Shown piece by piece: positions 17,992-26,749 of a stretch of 64,000 bases of DNA (position 1 is the stretch's first letter; each line of letters begins with the position of its first letter). This stretch comes from an uncultured Elusimicrobiales bacterium (GTDB lineage: Bacteria; Elusimicrobiota; Elusimicrobia; Elusimicrobiales; Elusimicrobiaceae). The notes below the pieces were generated by a model. It had not been told where the DNA came from and searched no databases. It saw nothing but the letters and a program-made list of their open reading frames with translations. The DNA lies in assembly GCA_944324115.1 (NCBI GenBank), contig CALUVB010000001.1:62001-126000 (forward strand). The letters run 5' to 3'. Position numbers and translations under genes: made by a program.

Positions 17992-18573
17992 ATGAGAAGA
18001 CTTGTTTTATTTTTAGGCGTATTGTTGCTCAGCAGCGGCGTTTGGGCTGTTTCTGCAGAGGAATTTGAAAAAGCCTTGGAAGTGGCTTCTGTACAAGCGG
18101 TGCAGCGCGTCAAACAGGAAGATGAGTATGCTAAATTTAATCCGCATTTGACGCAGGAGCAACTGGAGGAAATACCTGCTTTGCTGGAGGGGGTGTTGGC
18201 CCGTTTTCGGGAAGTGGGATATGATTATTTAACCGCAGCCGACGTGGTGGTTGCCTTGCAGATGCACTTTGAAGATACTACTTTTGGAGCAAATTATTCC
18301 AACAGCCAAACCACGCGGAGCAGTGACGGAAGAAAAATCATTAATAAAAGAGGAAGTACGTTGCAGCATTCCATGTGGTATGCCTTTTGCAAAGTGATGC
18401 CGAAGTCGGCCCTTCCTGCCGGCTATACAAAAAAGAAATTTGTTCCGGTAACTGATTGGGAAAATTTCCATAATTTGTGTCAGCTACATATGAATCGCAT
18501 TTATGGGATATTGCATGAATTGCAGGATTGCGATTGGGAAGTATTTAAGGATATTTTTATAAATATCATGTAA
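17992..18573 (+). CDS. Secreted helical protein of unknown function, possible paralogue of the preceding gene
   Basis: The 193-residue product starts with a signal peptide (MRRLVLFLGVLLLSSGVWA), then helices containing LTQEQLEEIPALLEGVLARF and a C-terminal part rich in Trp, Cys and His. No family is recognised. I use the ATG at 17992, 4 nt past a purine-rich site, rather than the in-frame TTG at 17971. It has its own promoter and is followed by a strong bidirectional terminator shared with metK. Confidence 0.7.
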   Translation: MRRLVLFLGVLLLSSGVWAVSAEEFEKALEVASVQAVQRVKQEDEYAKFNPHLTQEQLEEIPALLEGVLARFREVGYDYLTAADVVVALQMHFEDTTFGANYSNSQTTRSSDGRKIINKRGSTLQHSMWYAFCKVMPKSALPAGYTKKKFVPVTDWENFHNLCQLHMNRIYGILHELQDCDWEVFKDIFINIM

Positions 18574-18580
18574 AAGAGAT

Positions 18581-18617
18581 AACAAAAAACCCCGGCTTGA
18601 AGCCGGGGTTTTTTGTT
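18581..18617. terminator. Bidirectional terminator between convergent genes
   Basis: An 18-nt inverted repeat (core AACAAAAAACCCCGGCTT) with A-rich and T-rich outer arms lies between the 17992 gene and metK, which converge. It can stop transcription from both sides. Confidence 0.9.
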
Positions 18618-18639
18618 CACTGTATAAGGCACAATATTT

Positions 18640-19803
18640 TTACTTAGCAGCCGCCGCTTGAAGGACTTTTACTTTATCCGTAGCCTCCCATGGAAACTCT
18701 TTGCGCCCAAAATGTCCATAAGCCGCCGTTTGCAAATAAATGGGATTGCGCAATTTGAATTGTTCAATAATCCCGCGCGGAGTAAGCGGGAAAATTTTGC
18801 GCGCTATGTTGGCCAATTTTTCGTCGGGAAGTTTGCCTGTTCCGTCGGTATCTACATAAAATCCTACGGGATCTTCCTTGCCGATGGCATAAGCAATTTG
18901 CACTGTGCATTCTTTAGCCAATTTGGCGGCCACAATATTTTTTGCAATATAACGTGCCATATAAGCGGCGGACCGATCTACCTTTGTGGGGTCTTTGCCG
19001 GAGAAAGCGCCGCCGCCGTGCGGGCAGCGGCCGCCATAGGTATCCACGATGATTTTGCGGCCCGTCATGCCCGTATCGCTCTGCGGCCCGCCAATCACGA
19101 ACTTGCCGGTAGGATTAATTAGCACCTTGGTATCTTTATCTATCCATTTTTTAATGGCGGGGATAATGGCTATGGCCTCAATTTCTTTTTTGGACTTATC
19201 GGTAATTTTTGTGCCGGAGCGGTCCAAAATATCTTCTGTGTGCTGCGTAGAAACCACCACCGTGTCCACTCGTACGGGTTCGCCGTCTTGGTATTCTACA
19301 GTTACTTGGCTTTTGGCATCTGGGCCGATATAAGGCAGGGTTTTTGTTTTCCGGGCTTTTTCTAAATTTTTCAGAATGTCATTGGCCAGCACCAACGGAA
19401 GCGGCATGTATTCCATCGTCTCATCTACCGCATAACCCACCATCAGTCCTTGGTCTCCCGCTCCGCCGATATCTACGCCTTGGCTGATGTCGGGGGATTG
19501 TTTGCCTATTACATTAATAACGGCGCAAGTATCCGCATTAAAGCCGTACTGGGCATCTGTATAGCCGATATCTTTTAAAAGCCCCCGTACCAAATGTTCC
19601 ACATCTACCCATGTTTTGGTGGTAATTTCTCCTCCTACCACCACCAGCCCGCGGGTAATGTAGGTTTCGCAGGCGACGCGGGCAGTTCGGTCTTTCTTCA
19701 AAATTTCATCTAAAATTAAATCGGAAATTTGATCGCAGATTTTGTCGGGGTGTCCTTTGGAGACGGATTCCGAAGTAAAAAAACATTTGCCTTGTTTAAT
19801 CAT
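18640..19803 (-). CDS. metK: S-adenosylmethionine synthetase
   Basis: MetK makes SAM from methionine and ATP and supplies methyl groups for RsmI and the radical SAM enzyme QueE encoded nearby. The 387-residue product has the N-terminal [20 protein letters not shown], the [12 protein letters not shown] motif and [20 protein letters not shown] (the P-loop-like signature). Start ATG 19803 has AGGAG just upstream; an in-frame extension to 19836 is unlikely. No SAM riboswitch fits in the short 74-nt divergent region shared with xth. Confidence 0.97.
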   Translation of the reverse strand: MIKQGKCFFTSESVSKGHPDKICDQISDLILDEILKKDRTARVACETYITRGLVVVGGEITTKTWVDVEHLVRGLLKDIGYTDAQYGFNADTCAVINVIGKQSPDISQGVDIGGAGDQGLMVGYAVDETMEYMPLPLVLANDILKNLEKARKTKTLPYIGPDAKSQVTVEYQDGEPVRVDTVVVSTQHTEDILDRSGTKITDKSKKEIEAIAIIPAIKKWIDKDTKVLINPTGKFVIGGPQSDTGMTGRKIIVDTYGGRCPHGGGAFSGKDPTKVDRSAAYMARYIAKNIVAAKLAKECTVQIAYAIGKEDPVGFYVDTDGTGKLPDEKLANIARKIFPLTPRGIIEQFKLRNPIYLQTAAYGHFGRKEFPWEATDKVKVLQAAAAK

Positions 19804-19877
19804 ATATTTCTCCTGAAAAAGTCCGCAGGCGGGCAATTTATTATAATACCTATTATACTATTTAAGGAGCTTTCTCC

Positions 19878-20648
19878 GTGCTGACGAAACTGATTTCATG
19901 GAATGTGAACGGCCTGCGTGCCGTGGAAAAGAAAGGATTTGCCGATTTCCTGCATACCTGCGGAGCCGATATCTTGGCCTTGCAAGAAACCAAAGCGTTG
20001 CCGGACCAACTCTCGCAAGCGTTGCGCGCGCCACAGGGCTGGTACAGCTATTTTTGTTCTGCTGAACGCAAAGGTTACAGCGGCGTGGCGGTCTACAGCC
20101 GCCGGGAGCCTTTGCATGTGGAATATGGGTTAGGAAAGGAAGAATTTGACCGCGAGGGCCGTACGTTAATTTTGGAGTATCCCACCTTTTTCTTTTTAAA
20201 CATTTATTTTCCAAACGGAGGGCAAGGACCGCAGCGTATAGATTTTAAGCTGCGCTTTTATGATTGCTTTTTACAAAAAAGCAAAGCGCTTTTTAAAACA
20301 GGCAAAACGGTCATTGTCTGTGGAGACGTGAATACCGCCCACCAGGCTATTGATTTGGCCCGCCCCAAAGAAAACGAAAAAAATACTGGTTTTTTGCCGG
20401 AGGAACGCGCTTGGTTGGACCGATTCTTCAGCGAAGGTTATACAGATGCTTTCCGCCATTTTGTAAAAGACGGCGGCCATTACAGTTGGTGGGATTATAA
20501 GACAGGCGCGCGCAAAAGGAATGTGGGCTGGAGAATTGATTATTTTTTTATAGACACGGGTTCTGTTCCTAAACTCCAAAGCGCTTCCATGCTGTCAGAT
20601 GTTATGGGATCAGATCATTGTCCTATAGAGATTACCGCAGATTTGTAG
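19878..20648 (+). CDS. xth: Exodeoxyribonuclease III
   Basis: ExoIII is the AP endonuclease and 3'-5' exonuclease of base-excision repair. The 256-residue product begins at GTG 19878, preceded by AAGGAG. It has the EEP-fold motifs: SWNVNGLRA, LQETK, GYSGVAVYS, CGDVNTAH, WRIDYFFI and the terminal SDHCP (as MGSDHCPIE). Length matches the family. It is transcribed divergently from metK, with a TATAAT and a TATACT-like box in the shared region. Confidence 0.96.
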   Translation: MLTKLISWNVNGLRAVEKKGFADFLHTCGADILALQETKALPDQLSQALRAPQGWYSYFCSAERKGYSGVAVYSRREPLHVEYGLGKEEFDREGRTLILEYPTFFFLNIYFPNGGQGPQRIDFKLRFYDCFLQKSKALFKTGKTVIVCGDVNTAHQAIDLARPKENEKNTGFLPEERAWLDRFFSEGYTDAFRHFVKDGGHYSWWDYKTGARKRNVGWRIDYFFIDTGSVPKLQSASMLSDVMGSDHCPIEITADL

Positions 20649-20947
20649 AGACAGCCTTGTCAGCCGCTGCGGGCTTATATATGCCATATCGGATACGCAT
20701 CCGCAAAAGCGGGTGCTATTTATTGTCTAGTTTTCCACTCTGGCAGTTCTCTGGGCTGAGGAGAAAGAGTCAACTGACATGTTATTGGTTTCTGATGGCA
20801 TTTTTAATTCTTTTCCATCGGTCAAAAAATTACTTGCCGCTCCAAACAGTTGGCTGAAGGAGTTTATTGCCCGCGTGCTAGCCAGGTGGCCCTATTGATA
20901 GAAAACAGCAAATATCTTGTCGCTAGAGCTGTCAAATTGGTTGTGTG
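20649..20947. other. Non-coding spacer between xth and pilin 1
   Basis: About 300 nt with no open frame showing coding character and no RNA family that I recognise. It carries neither a repeat nor a clear hairpin terminator for xth. Confidence 0.5.
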
Positions 20948-20974
20948 TTGACTCATTTTTTTTTTTGATATCCT
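20948..20974 (+). promoter_or_regulatory. Pilin 1 promoter with poly-T spacer
   Basis: TTGACT (20948-20953) and TATCCT (20969-20974) are separated by only 15 nt, of which 11 form an uninterrupted T run (20956-20966). The transcript would carry a roughly 60-nt leader with CAGGAG before the ATG. Gain of two T residues by slippage would restore a 17-nt spacer. Confidence 0.5.
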
Positions 20975-21042
20975 GTATTGGCCTTAAAAAGAAAAGGCTG
21001 TCGTGTCATATCAGCCAATCTAAACCACAACAGGAGCCCAAA

Positions 21043-21561
21043 ATGCGGAAAGGTTTTACATTGATAGAATTATTGGTTGTCGTGTTGATTATTGGTATTT
21101 TGGCGGCCATTGCTTTGCCGCAGTATACAAAAGCTGTGGAAAAATCACGCGTGACAGAAGCAAAAATATTATTGAAATCTTTGTTAGATGCTCAAAACAG
21201 ATATTGTTTGCAGACCGGATGTATGGATGCAAATGGCGGCGCTGCCGATTTTTCCAATTTGGATATTAATTTACCATATCCCACCACCATGAACCAAGGT
21301 AGAAGCTATGTGCAAACCAAAAATTTTGTCATTTATACAGAAGAATGCACTGGAGGCACCAATGGTTCTTTACCAGGCCATTACTCTTGTTTGTTAGAGG
21401 CGGATCGTTTAGGCAAAAATTATGGGGTACAGTTGGGCGGAGTTAATTATGACGGTTTTAGCGCCGGGCAGAAGCCGGGAGTCTTTTATTGCTACGGAGA
21501 CGATGAAGATTGTGTCGCTGCGGGAGCGGTGAAAGACGACACCGGAAACTGGGTGTTTTGA
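21043..21561 (+). CDS. Type IV pilin-like protein 1
   Basis: The 172-residue product starts with a class III prepilin leader (MRKG, cut before Phe) and a hydrophobic N-terminal helix ([20 protein letters not shown]) with the conserved Glu5. The start is ATG 21043, 6 nt after CAGGAG; longer in-frame starts are not supported. The globular part has two Cys pairs (YCLQTGC, and YCYGDDEDC near the end), as in minor pilins and pseudopilins. PilT is encoded at 51165. The prepilin peptidase and assembly genes are outside the window, so whether it forms a pilus or a secretion pseudopilus is open. Confidence 0.92.
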   Translation: MRKGFTLIELLVVVLIIGILAAIALPQYTKAVEKSRVTEAKILLKSLLDAQNRYCLQTGCMDANGGAADFSNLDINLPYPTTMNQGRSYVQTKNFVIYTEECTGGTNGSLPGHYSCLLEADRLGKNYGVQLGGVNYDGFSAGQKPGVFYCYGDDEDCVAAGAVKDDTGNWVF

Positions 21562-21597
21562 GAGTAATAGATTTGTTACAAGAGTCGTATTTTTGAG

Positions 21598-21628
21598 ATA
21601 AACCCCGGCATTAAATGCCGGGGTTTAT
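21598..21628. terminator. Bidirectional terminator between pilin 1 and mbfA
   Basis: ATAAACCCCGGCATT (21598-21612) pairs with AATGCCGGGGTTTAT (21614-21628). The hairpin lies between two convergent genes and has A/T-rich flanks on both sides. Confidence 0.88.
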
Positions 21629-21643
21629 CTTTTTCTTGTTAAA

Positions 21644-22513
21644 TCAACCTGCTTGTATGCCTGTCAGTGCCTGCAAGAGATAGCCAATACCAAAGCTGAC
21701 CATCGCCACTCCAAAGCTTAATCCGGCCATCTCTAAGAAGCGGTGTTTAAAATTTTCCCCTTTGGCTACCGAATAATAGAAGGTAAACGCTGCGATAACC
21801 AGCAGCGCAAAACACAGCATCAGCCCCATCGCTACAAATACATTCTGTAGCAATACATAGGGGGCGACTAAAAGTGCGACTGTTAAAATATAAGCTCCTG
21901 TGGTATAAATGGCTGCTTTAAAAGGGTGCTTGCCGCTTTCTTTTTCCGTTTTGGAAGAAAGATACTCAGATGAACCCATGCTTAACGCCGCCGCAATACC
22001 TGTGATGGCTCCAGTTAAGGCTACCAGTTTGGGATTTTGTAAGGCAAAGGTAAAGCCAGCCAGCGCCCCTGTAAATTCCACCAGCGCATCGCTTAATCCC
22101 AACACGACAGAACCCATGTAATTTAAACGTTCTTCATTGATCAAGGCAAGTAGAGCGTGTTCGTGTTCTTCTTCTTCCATAGATAATTTTTGTATTTCAG
22201 GTAAATCGCTGTACTTAAAATAAGCGGCGGCGGCTTGGCCTTCATTGCCTTCCATGAGTTTGACGGCAAACGTCAGCCCCAACGTACGCGCCAAAAACAG
22301 GTACCAAGCAATTTTCCACCGGCAGGCGGCGGCCTGCTGGCCGGTTTGGGTGGCGATGATGTCATGATGACGGGCTTCTGCCGCGGCGATTCCTCTTAAT
22401 ACTTGGGCATTATCTTGATTCTTTTCATATTCAGCCAGTTTGGCATAAATCACACTTTCCGTCAGTTCTGCTTGTTGAAACTTCAATAAGTTTTGTTGGG
22501 TTAGCTTGTCCAT
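21644..22513 (-). CDS. mbfA: Membrane-bound ferritin-like VIT family protein (MbfA type)
   Basis: The 289-residue product joins an N-terminal rubrerythrin-like di-iron domain to a C-terminal VIT1/CCC1-type membrane domain. In the di-iron domain, Glu/His ligands appear in ESVIYAKLAEYEKN, AAEARHHDII and MEEEEHEHALL. The membrane domain starts MGSVVLGLSDALVEFTGALA and has about five helices. MbfA-type proteins export iron or manganese and protect against peroxide. ATG 22513 follows AAAGGGA; the longer in-frame start at 22666 would run into the preceding peptidase gene. It is the last gene of a three-gene minus operon. Confidence 0.9.
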   Translation of the reverse strand: MDKLTQQNLLKFQQAELTESVIYAKLAEYEKNQDNAQVLRGIAAAEARHHDIIATQTGQQAAACRWKIAWYLFLARTLGLTFAVKLMEGNEGQAAAAYFKYSDLPEIQKLSMEEEEHEHALLALINEERLNYMGSVVLGLSDALVEFTGALAGFTFALQNPKLVALTGAITGIAAALSMGSSEYLSSKTEKESGKHPFKAAIYTTGAYILTVALLVAPYVLLQNVFVAMGLMLCFALLVIAAFTFYYSVAKGENFKHRFLEMAGLSFGVAMVSFGIGYLLQALTGIQAG

Positions 22514-22529
22514 GATTTTATCCCTTTTT

Positions 22530-23981
22530 TCAGTTAGGCATTGGGGAAGGCGCTGTGTCGCTGGGAGCGGTGATGTCCTGCCCCAAGGCAAAATTATATA
22601 CAACGGCTGTAAAAAAAGCAATTTGTTCTTTGTAATCATTTTCCGAAATATATTCGTCGGGCGCATGTGCAGAGGCGGCTGGTCCTTGCGAATTCATGGC
22701 CGGGCCCAGCCCGTAGGTAATGACGCCCAGCCGGCGCAGAAACTCGCCATCTCCGGAAGCGGGACTCATGCCGGGCACGGTAACCGCCCCGGGCCACATG
22801 CGGGAGGCAGTCTGGGCTAATGCGGCAAATAAGTCATCAGAGCCGTTCATCGGTTCCGGGAAAGGCAGTTGGGGCCGTTCTAAAATTTCCAGAGATAATT
22901 TGTCTTCGTCTGCCAAAAAAGTGCGTAATTGCTCAAAAAAGGCGTCAGGATCTGTCCCGGGGAGTAAACGGACATTGATGATGGCTGACGCTTCCGCCGC
23001 CGCTGCACCGGTATCTGTGCCTGAGGAAATAGTGATGGGATTGACTGTGTCTTTTAGTTGCGTGCGCAAAAAAGGATCTTGCGCCATGATGTCCGCCGCC
23101 ATTTGCTGCGCATGCGGATCATCAGAAAGCAGCAGGCGAATGGTGGTCTGCCCGTCTTCATCTTGTAAAGGGGAGATCCGGCGGAAAAATTCTAAGGTAA
23201 CCGGAGTCAAACGTGCCGGAGGATTAAACTGCGGCAGGCGCGCTAATGCTTGGGAAAGCCGATATACTGCATTATCCGGCACGGGCAAGGAGGAATGCCC
23301 GGCCTCTCCAGAGGCGGTGACTTTTATATCCATATACATTTTGGTGCCTGCTTCGGCAAAGAGGAGGGTTTTGCCTTGCGGAGCGTCTTTGATAATGCCG
23401 CCGCCTTCATTTAGCGCATAACCGGCGTTTATTTTATCCCACTGGGTTTCGCCCAGCCATTTCAAGCCGGTATTACTGCCCGCTTCTTCTCCGGAAGTAA
23501 CCAAAAATAAAATGTCGCGCTGCGGCGGGGTTGCCTTGTCTTTAATGTATGTAAACAAAGCCAAGTGCATGGCGGTATAATTTTTGGCATCGGTAGAGCC
23601 TAATCCATAGATCCGCCCATCTTCCAGAGTAGCCTTGAAGGGGGGGTATGTCCAGCCTTCTCCCGCGGCTTGGGTGTCTAAATGGGAAATAAGCAAAAGG
23701 GGTTTTGCCTGTTTATCCGTTCCCTCAATGCGGGCCAGCAGGTTGGCGGAGCCTTTGCGGGGGGAAAGGAAATCCCAGTCAATATGATGTTTATTGAGTT
23801 CTTTATAGATATAACGTACGGCGGCTGTTTCGTTTGGCTCGGGAGCGGAAGTGTCTATATCAATAAGATGAATTAAATGCTTTTTTGCGCGGTCGTATAT
23901 TTCCTCCATGTCGGGCGTTTGCGCGGCTAAGAGGGAGGCGGCAGTCATAAACAATAGCAACAAACTAAGTATTCTGCTCAT
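22530..23981 (-). CDS. Secreted M20 family metallopeptidase
   Basis: The 483-residue product has a signal peptide (LSLLLLFMTAASLLAA) and the M20/M28 zinc-peptidase pattern: LISHLDTQ (first His and Asp), GLGSTDAKNYTA, SGEEAGSN (catalytic and metal Glu) and a dimerisation domain after GEAGHSSLPVPDNA. It resembles ArgE/DapE/CPG2-type carboxypeptidases but is exported. It overlaps the upstream DUF192 lipoprotein by 4 nt and precedes mbfA by 16 nt. Its presence with an iron exporter is unexplained. Confidence 0.9.
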   Translation of the reverse strand: MSRILSLLLLFMTAASLLAAQTPDMEEIYDRAKKHLIHLIDIDTSAPEPNETAAVRYIYKELNKHHIDWDFLSPRKGSANLLARIEGTDKQAKPLLLISHLDTQAAGEGWTYPPFKATLEDGRIYGLGSTDAKNYTAMHLALFTYIKDKATPPQRDILFLVTSGEEAGSNTGLKWLGETQWDKINAGYALNEGGGIIKDAPQGKTLLFAEAGTKMYMDIKVTASGEAGHSSLPVPDNAVYRLSQALARLPQFNPPARLTPVTLEFFRRISPLQDEDGQTTIRLLLSDDPHAQQMAADIMAQDPFLRTQLKDTVNPITISSGTDTGAAAAEASAIINVRLLPGTDPDAFFEQLRTFLADEDKLSLEILERPQLPFPEPMNGSDDLFAALAQTASRMWPGAVTVPGMSPASGDGEFLRRLGVITYGLGPAMNSQGPAASAHAPDEYISENDYKEQIAFFTAVVYNFALGQDITAPSDTAPSPMPN

Positions 23982-24442
23982 GGCATTACCTGCTCAAACA
24001 GCAGCCGTTGTCCCGGCTGCAAATCATGACGGGCCGCAGTGCCGGCGGCTGTTTCCAATACATAGCGGGCGGGGGCGTGTACAACGGGAATTTGATAATC
24101 CGGCGTATAGGTATAAGTATGCGGCACATTTTCAAATATGGCGTTGATTTCCCCGCTGGGGTTTAAAAATAAAATATCCAAGTCAATCAGCGTGTTTTTC
24201 ATCCAAAAATATTGCTCCGTTTCCTGCTCAAATACAAAGAGCATGCCTTCATTTTCGGGCAAATGTTTAACGAACATGAGGCCTTTTTCTGTCTTTTGGG
24301 GAGTATCCGCTATGCGTGCCCGTATGACAAAGCCGTCTGGTAACGTGATGTCCGTTTCCTGGTATGGCTGGCAGGCGCTTAACAAGCATGTTAGAGCGAA
24401 AAATAAAAAAGCCGATAAATAAGTATGAAATTTGGAAATCAT
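23978..24442 (-). CDS. DUF192 family lipoprotein
   Basis: The 154-residue product has a lipoprotein signal (FALTCLLSAC, lipobox LSAC). It then has a DUF192 domain: TEKGLMFVKHLPENEGMLFV, FWMKNTLIDLDILFL and YVLETAAGTAA. Start ATG 24442 was chosen because it gives the signal peptide and lies 6 nt after TACACT; the upstream extension to 24526 has no such logic. It is the first gene of the operon with the M20 peptidase and mbfA. The DUF192 role is unknown. Confidence 0.87.
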   Translation of the reverse strand: MISKFHTYLSAFLFFALTCLLSACQPYQETDITLPDGFVIRARIADTPQKTEKGLMFVKHLPENEGMLFVFEQETEQYFWMKNTLIDLDILFLNPSGEINAIFENVPHTYTYTPDYQIPVVHAPARYVLETAAGTAARHDLQPGQRLLFEQVMP

Positions 24443-24448
24443 ATATAT

Positions 24449-24454
24449 AGTGTA
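24449..24454 (-). promoter_or_regulatory. -10 element of the DUF192-M20-mbfA operon, predicted leaderless
   Basis: TACACT on the minus strand ends 6 nt before the ATG at 24442. The gap is ATATAT with no ribosome site. Confidence 0.5.
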
Positions 24455-24753
24455 GCAAAAACAACGCTCTATGAGGGAAAGCTTTCCTTCGTTTTCAGAA
24501 TATGTTTTTAAAAAAAGGAAGTACAACGAAGTATATCTGCCGGCAAGCGTTTCCTCTGACGGACTTAATCCAACACCTAAATGGAAAGGAATAGGTGGTG
24601 CCAGGCAGTTTCCGCCAAGGGGCCTAATCCGCCGCTAAGTATTAAGTGGCCTGCGGGTGCAAACAATAATCGGCTTTTTATGGCGCTGTGGAGAAAAACT
24701 GCAGACAACAAGACGGCGCGGAGAGCAGGGATAGACGGGCGGGCCCAAATTGC
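24455..24753. other. Divergent spacer between DUF192 lipoprotein and oppD
   Basis: About 300 nt without a supportable gene. A long open frame reaches into it from oppD (from 24581), but it has no start signals and no family resemblance upstream of 24767. Confidence 0.5.
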
Positions 24754-24759
24754 TATAAT
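24754..24759 (+). promoter_or_regulatory. -10 element of the opp operon, predicted leaderless
   Basis: A perfect TATAAT ends 7 nt before the ATG at 24767. No Shine-Dalgarno sequence is present. A weak TAGACG at 24732 with a 16-nt spacer could serve as -35. Confidence 0.6.
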
Positions 24760-24766
24760 ACTTAAT

Positions 24767-25756
24767 ATGAACGCGAGCGAAGACACAGTACTACAGGTGG
24801 AAGATTTGCGGGTTTGTTTCCGCCACGGGCAGAACCGGACAGAAGTGCTCCGGGGGTTGAGCTACCGCTTGCAAAAAGGAAAAGTTTTGGCAGTAGTGGG
24901 GGAATCCGGCTGCGGTAAAACCGTACATGCCTTGTCTTTGCTTAAATTATTGCCTCCCGGGGGGAAAATTACCGGGGGGCGTATTTTGTATCAAGGAAAA
25001 GATATCCTTTCTCTTTCTGCCGAAGAATTGCGCAAATTACGCGGAGCTGGCTTGTCTATGATTTTCCAAGATCCCATGACCAGTTTAAACCCTATACGCA
25101 CCATCGGCAAACAAATTACAGAAACCATAGAAGCGCATACCTCCTATTCCAATCTGCGGGCCCGGGCCCAGGCGGTGCGGCTGCTTAAAAAAGTGGGTAT
25201 TTCCAATGCACGCAAACGTTTGGAGGAATATCCTTTTCAATTCTCCGGCGGACAGCGGCAACGTATTATGATTGCCATGGCTTTATGCTTGCAGCCTAAT
25301 GTGTTGATTGCCGATGAACCCACCACGGCTTTAGATGTAACTATTCAAGCCCAAATTTTAAAATTAATCAGAGATTTGCAACGCCAAAGCGGTATGGCGG
25401 CGGTTTTTATTACCCATAATTTGGCTATCGTGGCGGATATTGCAGATGAAGTGCTGGTGCTTTATGGGGGATACTGCGTGGAACAGGCCACAGTGCATGC
25501 CTTGTTTTCCAAGCCGTTGCACCCATATACACAGGGGCTGCTGGGGTCGTTGGTGTCTTTGAATAAAAAAGTGGAACATTTGCCCGCTATAGAAGGATAT
25601 CCTCCCGCCCCCGGTATGCCGGAAAAAGGCTGTCCTTTTGCGCCGCGTTGTCCGTATGCGGGGGAAAAATGCCATAGCTGTTTGCCTCCTTTGATTGAAC
25701 AAGAGCAGCATAAAGTCCGTTGTTGGTTAGTGGAAAAAAATGAAAAATCCCGTTGA
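24767..25756 (+). CDS. oppD: Oligopeptide ABC transporter ATP-binding protein OppD
   Basis: This is the first nucleotide-binding subunit of a peptide importer. The 329-residue product has Walker A GESGCGKTV, the Q-loop in IFQDPMTSLNP, the signature FSGGQRQR, Walker B VLIADEPTTALD and the H-loop FITHN. It also has the OppD/F C-terminal domain with the Cys cluster CPFAPRCPYAGEKC found in this subfamily. Start ATG 24767 is set by the TATAAT 7 nt upstream. Its last 17 nt overlap oppF. Confidence 0.94.
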   Translation: MNASEDTVLQVEDLRVCFRHGQNRTEVLRGLSYRLQKGKVLAVVGESGCGKTVHALSLLKLLPPGGKITGGRILYQGKDILSLSAEELRKLRGAGLSMIFQDPMTSLNPIRTIGKQITETIEAHTSYSNLRARAQAVRLLKKVGISNARKRLEEYPFQFSGGQRQRIMIAMALCLQPNVLIADEPTTALDVTIQAQILKLIRDLQRQSGMAAVFITHNLAIVADIADEVLVLYGGYCVEQATVHALFSKPLHPYTQGLLGSLVSLNKKVEHLPAIEGYPPAPGMPEKGCPFAPRCPYAGEKCHSCLPPLIEQEQHKVRCWLVEKNEKSR

Positions 25757-26738
25757 AATTAAAAATTTGTATAAAAGTTACCCGCGCCGCGGCTTGCACT
25801 TATTGAGCAAGCCGGAAGATAAGACCGTACTGCATAACGTAACCATGCAGGTGGCGGAACGGGAAATTGTCGGTTTGGTGGGAGAGTCTGGCTGCGGCAA
25901 AACGACACTGGCTAAAGTCTTGCTGGGGCTGGAGAGCTACCAGGCCGGTTCCGTGAAAGTGAATGGGTTGGAGTTAAAGGATTTAAGCAAAGCCGGATTT
26001 AAAAAATTGCGGCGCCAAGTGCAAGTGGTGTTTCAAGATCCTTATTCCAGCCTGGATCCGCGCCAAACGGTAAGACAAATTCTTTGCGAACCTTGGGACA
26101 TTCATAATATGCACCTAGATCCGGCTGAACGGGAGAAGCTGCTGTGTGCGTTGCTGCGTTCGGTAGGATTGGACCCGCTATATTTAGACCGGTGGCCGCA
26201 TGAATTTTCCGGCGGGCAGCGCCAACGTATTGCGATTGCGCGCGCCTTGGCTTTGGAACCGCAGTTGCTGGTGGCTGATGAACCGGTGTCTGCGCTTGAT
26301 GTTTCCGTGCAGGCACAGATATTAAATTTGCTGAAAGATATTAGCCGTACGCGTGCTTTGAGTATGCTGTTTATTTCGCACGATTTTGCGGTGGCGCGCT
26401 TTTTGTGTGACCGTATTGCCGTCATGTACCGGGGACAAATTTTGGAAAGCGCCCCCACGGAACAATTGTTGCTCAATCCGCAGCATCCATATACGGAAGC
26501 GCTTTTATCGGCGGTTCCCATGCCGGACCCGCATATGCAAAAAGTCCGGCAGCCAATCCCTTTGAAGTATCAACCTAAACGTACCCAAAGTCCTTGCCCT
26601 TATGCGCCGCGTTGCCAGTATTATCAAGCGGCACAGTGCGGCCGTTCCGCGGCGGAAACGGAGATTTCCGCGGGGCATTTTTGCGCTTGCGTGCGTTTGC
26701 CGTTCCAAAAAGAAAAAAGCAGTTACGCTATTCAATAG
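25740..26738 (+). CDS. oppF: Oligopeptide ABC transporter ATP-binding protein OppF
   Basis: The second ATPase subunit, 332 residues. It has Walker A GESGCGKTT, Q-loop VFQDPYSSLDP, signature FSGGQRQR, Walker B LLVADEPVSALD and H-loop FISHD, plus a C-terminal oligopeptide-transporter domain with CPYAPRCQYY. It overlaps oppD by 17 nt. The pepT gene follows after 11 nt with its own strong site. Confidence 0.94.
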   Translation: MKNPVEIKNLYKSYPRRGLHLLSKPEDKTVLHNVTMQVAEREIVGLVGESGCGKTTLAKVLLGLESYQAGSVKVNGLELKDLSKAGFKKLRRQVQVVFQDPYSSLDPRQTVRQILCEPWDIHNMHLDPAEREKLLCALLRSVGLDPLYLDRWPHEFSGGQRQRIAIARALALEPQLLVADEPVSALDVSVQAQILNLLKDISRTRALSMLFISHDFAVARFLCDRIAVMYRGQILESAPTEQLLLNPQHPYTEALLSAVPMPDPHMQKVRQPIPLKYQPKRTQSPCPYAPRCQYYQAAQCGRSAAETEISAGHFCACVRLPFQKEKSSYAIQ

Positions 26739-26749
26739 AAGGAGTGAAT

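Noticed and set aside
19804-19877. Possible SAM riboswitch before metK
   Set aside because: The divergent region is only 74 nt and holds two promoters and two ribosome sites, with no room for the aptamer.
20618-20857. 79-codon open frame overlapping the xth end
   Set aside because: No start signal, no conserved motif, and the first part overlaps xth in another frame.
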